Shown here: piece by piece, positions 52,685-59,185 of the stretch
Numbering within the stretch: the stretch's first letter is position 1
Layout: each line of letters opens with the position of its first letter
Origin: Desulfatibacillum alkenivorans DSM 16219
GTDB taxonomy: Bacteria; Desulfobacterota; Desulfobacteria; Desulfobacterales; Desulfatibacillaceae
Assembly (NCBI RefSeq): GCF_900142135.1
Contig: NZ_FQZU01000038.1
Coordinates: 1 to 59,185 of the forward strand
DNA: 59,185 nt
Direction: 5' to 3'
Notes under the pieces: generated by a model
The model's database searches: none
Told to the model about the DNA's origin: nothing
What the model saw: the letters and a program-made list of their open reading frames with translations, nothing else
Translations under genes and position numbers: made by a program

Positions 52685-53476
52685 TTACTTGGCGCGTTTG
52701 AATTGGGCCACCTGGCGGGAGACGGCGATGAGGGTTCCGTTTTCGTCCCAAAGCTCTCCGTCTTCCTGCAGGAAGCCCCGGCTCATGAAGTTGGTGCTAA
52801 ACCGGCATTTCAGCCATTGGGTGGAGGGGATCTCGTACACGTTCACGGAAAGCTCCACCGTGGGCACCCATCCGGCCATGCCTTTGGTCGCCATGATGGG
52901 AGGAGGAAAGGAGTCTGCCATAAGCAGTAAGGACAAATGGTCAAAGGACCGGTCGTTCTTGAATTTGATCCAGCCTTTCATCTCGGATTTGTCTGAAAGA
53001 TCCCCTGAAAACCAGCCCGCCGTGGACGGATCCAGGCGAACGTCCATATTTTCGAACAAGGTGAAGCTGGGCATGACGGGAATCTCAATGCACTGGCTCA
53101 CGGGCGCCAGTTCGGGCGCCTGCTTTTCGCATCGGTCTTCGCTCCGATCCATGTTGGAGGGCCGGAAGGTTCCCATGGCTCGGATGCGCTCCTGGCCGTC
53201 CTGGATCAAGCGGGTTTGATACCTGTCCAGGTTCAGGGACGAGGCGAAGTTCTCCACAACAAGATCCGCAGGTCCGGGCTTTAGTTTGGAAAGATAGGTG
53301 GCGGTCACCACCAGGATTTTTTCGTTTTTGCTTTGCTGGAGCATGGCGTTGGTCAGCAGGGCCATCAGGTATCCGCCGTTGGGAATGCCCGCAATGGACC
53401 AGTTGTCCGTCACCTTGGCCGCAAATATGGAATCCCCCTTGGGGGAGACTGCTATGTCTTCATCAAATCGGTGCAT
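52685..53476 (-). CDS. Thioesterase-like protein (TesB-type double hotdog), paralogue B
   Basis: The 263-residue protein starts MHRFDEDIAVSPKGDSIFAA and shares with paralogue A the blocks NWSIAGIPNGGYLMALLTNA, FASSLNLDRYQTRLIQDG-type, RAMGTFRPSNMDR, SEMKGWIKFK and FMSRGFLQEDGELWDE. The differences are spread along the gene, so the duplication is not recent. The ATG at 53476 follows AAGGCGG. Both copies keep the conserved segments, suggesting both are functional. Confidence 0.85.
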   Translation of the reverse strand: MHRFDEDIAVSPKGDSIFAAKVTDNWSIAGIPNGGYLMALLTNAMLQQSKNEKILVVTATYLSKLKPGPADLVVENFASSLNLDRYQTRLIQDGQERIRAMGTFRPSNMDRSEDRCEKQAPELAPVSQCIEIPVMPSFTLFENMDVRLDPSTAGWFSGDLSDKSEMKGWIKFKNDRSFDHLSLLLMADSFPPPIMATKGMAGWVPTVELSVNVYEIPSTQWLKCRFSTNFMSRGFLQEDGELWDENGTLIAVSRQVAQFKRAK

Positions 53477-53601
53477 GATAAAGTTTTCCGCCTTTCTATA
53501 TTGTATGGTTTTAGCTTATTAACACAATTTCGATAATAAGAACCAACAATATTATACACCGGCGGCGCCGGGTCAAGGCGGGCGATCCATAAGGCGAGAT
53601 C

Positions 53602-54855
53602 CTATTTCCGGGGGTGGATGGGCAGATTGGCGCTTGCCCAGGCGTAGGTCAGGACGCCCGCTGAAATGATTCCCAGAGTGATCAGCACTTCCAGGGGGTG
53701 GGGATAATAGCTTTGCCAGCGTTGAACCTGTAGGCCGATGACGGCCACGTTCACCCGGTTGATGATAAGCCCGCAAACCACCAGGCCGGAGGCCGCGGCC
53801 AGCCCGCTTTTTTTCCGGACAAAGCCGGGGGTGAGATACAGGACCAGCGGCGCAACAACGCCTGCGCCCATCTCAACCCACCACATGACGGATTGCACAT
53901 TGGGAATGAACAAACGGCGCCAATCCCCGTAAGCCAGGATGTCCCCGGCTTTCATGGCCAGGTAGATAATGAGGAAAACCGGAACGATCCGGGCCATGTC
54001 GACCAAAGGAGAAAAGGGCGCCTTATGCCCCAAAAATCTCTCTCCGGCTAGGGATTCCAACGCAACCATGGCCATTCCCGCTGCAATGGCGGAAATCAAA
54101 AACATGATGGGCAGCAGCGGCGAGTGCCAGAGGGGATTCAGGGAGTGGGCGGTCATCAAATACAAGCTGCCCAGGGACGATTGATGCAAAAAAGACAGCA
54201 TCACGCCGGACGCGATCAATAAAATGGGCGTTTGCCTTTGGCGTCCCATGACTCCTTTTCGCATGAGGATTTCCCAGGCCAGTAAAAGGCCGGCGACAAT
54301 GGCAAGCCAGATCCAGGAATAGGTCATAGCCAAAGTGAAGATGGAAAGCAGGACAATAACCAGCCAGGGGGAGAGGCTGCGCCACAGGCGCTGCGCCCGG
54401 TCCATGGAGTATTTTTCAAACACCGGCGGCAGAAGCTCCAGGGCGAGCACTAGGGTGTACAGGGCCGCGCACCAGCCGATTTCGTATAAAGGCGAGTTAT
54501 GATTGCCCACGAAAATGTACAGCATGTGCCAGGGCCTGCCCATGTCCACAATCAGCCCCAGGACGAACATCACATATCCCAGAAACGCGGTCAAAACAGC
54601 GGGTCTGGCCAGCTCCGCAAACCGTTTTCCTCCGAAAATGTATACAAGCCCGGCCGTCACAAAGCCGCCGGCGGCCAGGGCCACCCCCGCCAGAATGTCT
54701 ATGGCCACCCAAAACCCCCAGGGATGCCCGTCGGTCAGATTGCTGACCGCGCCGATGCCCGCCCAAAAACGATAGATGACGGCGGCCAGGCCCAGGCAGG
54801 CCAGACCGCCTAAAAGCGCCGGGCCGGGATGGATGGGAGCGGTTTTTCGGTTCAT
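53602..54855 (-). CDS. nrfD: NrfD/PsrC-family (HybB-like) membrane subunit
   Basis: The 417-residue polytopic protein has about ten helices and no haem-binding histidine pattern. It matches the NrfD/HybB family (WGFWVAIDILAGVALAAGGF, IVDMGRPWHMLYIFV, ALESLAGERFLG). It takes electrons from the iron-sulfur subunit and passes them to or from menaquinone. It replaces the cytochrome b subunit of FdnI-type enzymes. The ATG at 54855 overlaps the stop of the iron-sulfur gene (ATGA). The frame stays open far upstream, but that part is an overlap with fdhB. Confidence 0.92.
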   Translation of the reverse strand: MNRKTAPIHPGPALLGGLACLGLAAVIYRFWAGIGAVSNLTDGHPWGFWVAIDILAGVALAAGGFVTAGLVYIFGGKRFAELARPAVLTAFLGYVMFVLGLIVDMGRPWHMLYIFVGNHNSPLYEIGWCAALYTLVLALELLPPVFEKYSMDRAQRLWRSLSPWLVIVLLSIFTLAMTYSWIWLAIVAGLLLAWEILMRKGVMGRQRQTPILLIASGVMLSFLHQSSLGSLYLMTAHSLNPLWHSPLLPIMFLISAIAAGMAMVALESLAGERFLGHKAPFSPLVDMARIVPVFLIIYLAMKAGDILAYGDWRRLFIPNVQSVMWWVEMGAGVVAPLVLYLTPGFVRKKSGLAAASGLVVCGLIINRVNVAVIGLQVQRWQSYYPHPLEVLITLGIISAGVLTYAWASANLPIHPRK

Positions 54856-55643
54856 GATTCGTCCTCGGAGTTTTCCTTGTATGATTCCAGCCTGCGATTG
54901 ATAACCCAGTACAATGCGCCCAGAGCCAGGGCGCTGCCGGTGATGGCGAAGGGGATGGCCGCCATGGCGGTTTTCACCTCGCTGGAAAAGGGCTTGTCCG
55001 GAAGTCCGGTTGCAAAGCCCATTTTTTCGAACGGGGCTTTGGCCAGATACAAAACGCAGGCGCCGCCGGCTTCCTTTTCCCCGTAAACATGGGAGACGTA
55101 ACGGTTGGGGCTTTTGGCAATCCGTTCTTTGGCCAGGGACAGCAACTCCTCGCGGTCGCCGAAGATCAAAGCCTTGGTTGTGCACGACTGGGAGCAAGCC
55201 GGTTCCGAGCCCACGGCGATGCGGTCCGCGCACATGGTGCACTTGCGGATTTCCGGGTTGGGGTCGTTCCATTCGAACCGGGGGGCGTTAAACGGGCAAA
55301 CCACCTGGCAATACCGGCAGCCGATGCACCGGGATTCGTCGTAATGCACCGGGCCTTCGGCGGTTTTCGTCAGGGCTCCGACAGGGCACGCGGTCACGCA
55401 GGCGGGCTCCAGGCAGTGGTTGCACTGCCTTCTGCCGAATACCCAGTCCATGCCACGGCCGTTTTCCACTTCATTGAAGGTTATGAGGTTCCAGGTTTGG
55501 GTCGAGCGGTGCGCCGGATTCTGGTAGCCGCCCCCGTGAAAAAAGGAGGTTTGCTCGGCGTCCAGGCGGTTCCACTGCTTGCAGGCCACCTGGCAGCCCC
55601 GGCAGGCTACGCAAAGCGTGGTGTCCATGAGCAATGCTTTCAT
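54852..55643 (-). CDS. fdhB: Formate dehydrogenase iron-sulfur subunit
   Basis: The 263-residue protein has four 4Fe-4S cysteine clusters: CVACRGCQVACKQWN, CNHCLEPACVTACP, CIGCRYCQVVCPF and CTMCADRI...CSQSC. It carries electrons from FdhA to the membrane subunit, as in FdnH/FdhH-type enzymes. A C-terminal membrane helix (about residues 222-247, AIPFAITGSALALGALYWV) anchors it. It overlaps fdhA by four bases at its start and the NrfD-type gene by four at its end, so translation is coupled. Confidence 0.93.
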   Translation of the reverse strand: MKALLMDTTLCVACRGCQVACKQWNRLDAEQTSFFHGGGYQNPAHRSTQTWNLITFNEVENGRGMDWVFGRRQCNHCLEPACVTACPVGALTKTAEGPVHYDESRCIGCRYCQVVCPFNAPRFEWNDPNPEIRKCTMCADRIAVGSEPACSQSCTTKALIFGDREELLSLAKERIAKSPNRYVSHVYGEKEAGGACVLYLAKAPFEKMGFATGLPDKPFSSEVKTAMAAIPFAITGSALALGALYWVINRRLESYKENSEDES

Positions 55644-58600
55644 GCCGGGCTCCTTTCCGCCTTTTTAATTTGGCATAAAAAGGCTTTGAATTCGGGAATC
55701 ATGGTGTTGGCGTCGCCCACGTTGGGGGTGAGCATGTTGGCGCTGTCCCCCTTGGCGATCCCCTGGTATCCGAAGTGCCAGACCAGCCCCGCCTGATGCA
55801 CGGTGCGGCCTTCCAGTTTGAAGGAGGGAATGCGGGAGCTCACCAGGGCGTATACTTCGATTTGGCCCCGGGCCGACTCCACAATGATTTTATCGCCGTT
55901 GGAAATCCCGTGCTCTTCCGCAAGCCCGGTTCCGATTTCCGCAAACACGTTGGGAACCAACTCCGCCAACCAGGGGGTATTGCGGGTCAATGCGCCGCCC
56001 AGCCAATGCTCGGTCATGCGATAGGTCGTAGCGACAATGGGGAATTTCTCCCGGTCTCCAAACGGGCTTTTATCGCCCGGCTTTTCGCGCCAGATTTTCA
56101 CCGCCGGGTTGTTTTGGCTGCGGGACATGGGGTTGACGATGGGGCTCTCAAAGGGCTCGTAATGCTCCGGCAAGGGGCCATCCGCAAGAAACCTGGCCCA
56201 TAGCTGGCCGTGGCCGTCCGGCTGCATGATAAAGGGATGCTTCGCCCCCGGAGGCCATCCCCCGTCCGGGACGTCCCCCTCCCAGGAGGATTTTACGGGA
56301 TTCCATCTGATGACGAAACGCTGCGGGTTCCAGGGCCTGCCTTCCAAATCCACGGAAGCCCGGTTGTACAGAATGCGCCGGTTGACCGGCCAGCACCAGC
56401 TCCACTCGGGAAACAGGCCGATGTTGTTGGGGGCGTCGTCTTTTCCCCTGCGGGCCATGCGGTTGTCTGATTGTTCCGGGCCGGTGTAGGCGTTGCAATA
56501 AAGCCAGTTGCCGGAACAGGTGGCGCCGTCGTCCGTCAAATAAGCGAAGGACGGAACCTGATCCCCCTTGGCGAAGGTTTTGCCTTTAACCGTGGTCTTG
56601 CGGGTGAAATACCCGTTGACCTCCCTGGCGACTTTGTGGGGATCGGGCTCATGGTGGGGATCGCCTTCCAGGGCGTAGTCCCAATGCAAGTGGATGATGG
56701 GTTCGGGGAAGACCCCGCCGGCCTGGTATTCCTTCCGGACCGCTCTACACAGGGAATCCAGCACCCACAGGTCGGGGCGGGCCTCGCCCGGCGGCTCCAC
56801 GGCCTTGTACCGCCATTGGGCCCAGCGGCCGCTGTTGGTGATGCTGCCTTCCTTTTCCACGGAGGCGGCCGCAGGCAGCAGAAAAACCTCCGTGTCGATA
56901 TCCTTTGCGTTCACGCCGGGCCGCTTCCAGAACCCGGCGGTTTCGGTCTCGAAAAGATCCACGGCGATCATCCATTTCAGCCGGGAGAGCGCTTCCCGCT
57001 CCCTGCCTGCATGGGGGCCGCTGACAGCCGGGTTCTGCCCGAACAAAATCAGGCCCTGGACGTCTCCCTTATGCATGGCTTCAAACAGGGGAATATAGGA
57101 GTTGTTTACGCTGTGCTTGGGCAGCCAGTCAAAGGCGAAGTTGTTCTCCGGGGTTGCGTGCTCTCCAAACCAGGCTTTGAGCAGCGAAACCATGTATTTG
57201 GGCGTATTGCCCCACCAGTTGGCGGATTGTGGATCGTTGGAGACGGGCGTGCATCGTTTGAGGTATTGCTCCAGGCTTTGGTCGGACGCGTTGGGGTTTT
57301 TCAGGTAGCCCGGCAAAATATGGAACAGCAAAGCCATGTCCGTGGAGCCCTGGACGTTGGACTCCCCCCGCAACGCGTTCACGCCCCCGCCGACCACGCC
57401 GATATTGCCCAGTAGAAGTTGCAGCATGGCGTATGTGCGGATGTTCTGGGCGCCGTGGGTGCTTTGGGTGGCGCCCATGGCGTACAGCCAGGTTCCGGCT
57501 TTGTCCGCCTGGCCTGAGGAGGTGTAGAGGTCGCAAATCTTTTCGTAGGCGTCCTCTGGAGCGCCGGTGATGCTGCAAACGGTCCGGAGATCGTACCGGT
57601 CAAAATGTTTTTTCAGCAACTGGAACACGCAGCGTTCATGGGCCAGGGTTTCGTCCCGAAGGGGCGCGCCCGATGCGTCGCATTCATAGGCCCAGGAGGA
57701 CTTGTCGTAGCTTCGGGCTTCCTGGTCGTAGCCTGAAAACAAGCCCTCATGGAATTCAAAATCGGGCGAGATGATAAACGAAGCGTTGGTGTAATTGGTC
57801 ACGTATTCGCTGTGAATGCGGTTGTTTTCCAGGGCGTAGCGGATCATGCCGCCCACAAAGGCGATGTCCGTGCCGCTTCGCAGGCGGCAATAATGGTCGG
57901 CGAAGGAGGAGGTCCGGGTGTATCGGGGATCCACCGAAAGGATGACCGCCCCCCGCTCCCGGGCCTTTTGCAGCCACCGGCTGGCTATGGGATGGTTTTC
58001 CACCACATTGGAGCCGCAGACCATAACCACATCGGCGTTGGCCATGTCGATCCAATGGTTGGTCATGGCGCCCCTGCCGAAGGTCGCCGCCAGACTGGCG
58101 ACGGTGGCGCTGTGTCAGATGCGCGCCTGATGCTCCAGGTAGACGACTCCCAAAGCCCGGGCCAGCTTGGCGTAAAGGTAGCACTCCTCGTTATCCAGGG
58201 CCGCGCCGCCCAGGCAGGCAAGCCCTTCGGTCCGGTTGACCGTGCGGCCGTCCTTTTCCTGCACAAAAGAGGCGTCCCGCGTTTTCTTGATCAGCGCGGC
58301 CATGCGGGGCAAGGCCCATTCCCAGGATTTTTCCTCCCAATGATCGCTGCCGGGCGCCCGATACATAACCTGTTGCAGCCTGCCCGGACTATTGACCGTT
58401 TGCGAAAACGCCAGCCCCTTGGAGCACAAGGCCCCCTGGTTGATGGGATGCTCCGGGTCTCCCTCGATTTGTACGACTTTTCCGTCCAGGGCCTTAACGA
58501 CCGTGCCGCAGCCCACGGCGCAGAAAGGACATACGGACGTCGTGGAAACCGCATTGGCAAAAGGGTCTTCCCGAGCTGGCAGGGCCGCAAGAGATTTGTC

Positions 58601-58675
58601 AGCCTTGCCGCTCAGAACGCCCGCCGCCGCCCCTGCTCCAGCGGTCTTGAAAAACCCCCTGCGCGAAATCTTCAT
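55640..58675 (-). CDS. fdhA: Formate dehydrogenase catalytic subunit, selenocysteine-containing
   Basis: A 1011-residue molybdopterin oxidoreductase that converts formate to CO2. It has a twin-arginine signal (SRRGFFKTAG) for export to the periplasm, one 4Fe-4S cluster (C49, C52, C56, C84), and an in-frame UGA at 58115-58117 as residue 187. The context EHQARI-U-HSATVASL matches the family's selenocysteine site, and the reading resumes without a shift. Without read-through the gene would be two frames of 186 and 808 residues. The ATG at 58675 follows AGGAGCAGTGA. SelABCD are needed but not in the window. Confidence 0.95.
58075..58117 (-). promoter_or_regulatory. Selenocysteine UGA and SECIS-like hairpin in fdhA
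   Basis: In the mRNA, 14 bases after the UGA, CGCC-AGUCU-GGCG forms a hairpin (58088-58100) with GC-rich flanks that may extend the stem. Its loop carries GU and U residues like the SelB-binding loop of bacterial SECIS elements. Position and loop fit; the exact fold was not computed. Confidence 0.75.
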
Positions 58676-58999
58676 TCACTGCTCCTGTCGTTGATGTGCA
58701 AAGCAGCGCCAGTCCTCCACCCGGAATCATTTGCGGCCGATAGAATCCACTGCGATTGAATGGGATAGGAATTGCAGCTTAACAATGATAAGAATATGAG
58801 ATTAAAAACAGCATGTTGCGATTGAAAAGCTAATCTGCACGCTATCACAAGAAGCAATGGATGTACAATCACAACTTGCCCTATACCCCAGATCCGCGAT
58901 TGATGGGGAGAAAAAAAATGAAAAACCCCGTTGTGCTTGAGAAAACAAGCAGATAGGATGGAGTTGACCACAACAACCTATCACCAACGGGGTGAAGCC
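58676..58999. other. Region between fdhA and the insertion sequence
   Basis: Holds the fdhA leader (minus strand, AT-rich between 58750 and 58870) and, from about 58920, the left end of the insertion sequence. Short frames on the minus strand are not protein-like. No operator was recognised. Confidence 0.55.
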
Positions 59000-59185
59000 A
59001 TGATGACACAGACAGTCCTCCCTTTCAAGCTGGAAGTCACCAACGAGACAATCACCGCCCATGCCGGGTTGGTTGTGTTCGGCGAGTTTGTTCACGGCCT
59101 TGGATTGAACGCTCTGGTCAACCGCAATTTGCCCAAACCCGGTTCAGGGGCGGGATATGCGCCGTCCGCCTTTGTTGAACCGCTT
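58925..59185 (+). mobile_element. Left end of an IS1380-type insertion sequence (truncated by window)
   Basis: Begins near an inverted pair ACCCCGTTG (58925-58933) / CAACGGGGT (58985-58993), just ahead of the transposase start. The right end is outside the window. The hairpin made by the pair would lie over the transposase ribosome binding region, a known way to keep insertion-sequence expression low (inference). Confidence 0.75.
59000..59185 (+). CDS. IS1380 family transposase, N-terminal part
   Basis: 62 codons are visible from ATG 59000 (or 59003): MMTQTVLPFKLEVTNETITA, HAGLVVFGEFVHGLGL, then LPKPGSGAGYAPSAFVEPL. This N-terminus is typical of IS1380-group DDE transposases. The catalytic DDE residues lie beyond the window edge, so integrity cannot be judged. 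Confidence 0.85.
   Translation, partial: MMTQTVLPFKLEVTNETITAHAGLVVFGEFVHGLGLNALVNRNLPKPGSGAGYAPSAFVEPL

Noticed and set aside
55640-58066. Separate 808-residue oxidoreductase and 186-residue N-terminal gene
   Set aside because: The two frames are one gene joined by a UGA in the family's selenocysteine context.
1-59185. CRISPR arrays, tRNA or rRNA genes
   Set aside because: No regularly spaced repeats and no cloverleaf or rRNA-like sequence were seen on either strand by eye.

Overview
The window looks like chromosomal DNA of a Desulfobacterota sulfate reducer (former Deltaproteobacteria), probably near Desulfatibacillum or Desulfobacteraceae. This is an inference from gene content: a complete S10/spc/alpha ribosomal cluster with secY directly followed by map, zinc-type S14, S4 and L36, a selenocysteine formate dehydrogenase with an NrfD-type membrane subunit, DUF362 and NIL-ferredoxin proteins, and moderately GC-rich DNA with GC-rich third codon positions. 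No rRNA, tRNA or CRISPR array is seen.

Layout. (1) 1-15572: 3' end of tuf, then a continuous plus-strand translation cluster from rpsJ to rplQ, ending at a strong hairpin shared with the facing gene. (2) 15628-19062, minus strand: NIL-domain ferredoxin, mnmA and mtaB (tRNA thiolation and methylthiolation), plus a small membrane protein. (3) 19231-23565, plus strand: two multi-spanning TPR membrane proteins of glycosyltransferase type around a YjbQ-family gene, and a tiny acidic protein. (4) 23747-31518: SapC-family protein, methyltransferase with regulatory domain, a frameshifted small secreted protein, a large secreted DUF1566/dockerin-like protein, a sirtuin, a repeat-rich spacer, and a membrane protein gene broken by an in-frame TAG. 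(5) 31628-39185: Cache-HAMP-PP2C phosphatase divergent from a NorQ/NorD-type AAA ATPase and VWA pair. The last 69 bases of the norD-like gene recur about 0.9 kb downstream, and the two copies bracket an oppositely oriented NYN-domain gene; a KaiC-like gene fragment follows. (6) 39157-46337: a 1432-residue hybrid histidine kinase (GAF, PocR, five PAS, receiver), a DUF362 iron-sulfur protein, and a secreted propeller-like protein with a C-terminal membrane tail. (7) 46969-53476, minus strand: transglutaminase-like protein, Ca2+/Na+ exchanger, HD-domain protein, ModF-like double ABC ATPase, and a tandem duplication of a thioesterase-like gene with its flanking repeat. (8) 53602-58675, minus strand: a three-gene formate dehydrogenase operon whose catalytic subunit reads through UGA. 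(9) 58925-59185: left end of an IS1380-type insertion sequence cut by the window edge.

How the genes fit together. The first 15.6 kb is ordinary housekeeping sequence. The rest is an accessory mosaic of redox, signalling and envelope genes with clear traces of rearrangement: a duplicated gene end, a tandem gene duplication, gene fragments, a frameshift, a nonsense codon, three families of intergenic repeats and an IS. No gene set was recognised as a wholly new system. The strongest anomaly is the NYN gene inserted between two copies of the norD 3' end (37479-38470), followed by the small secreted-protein family at 26509-29452.
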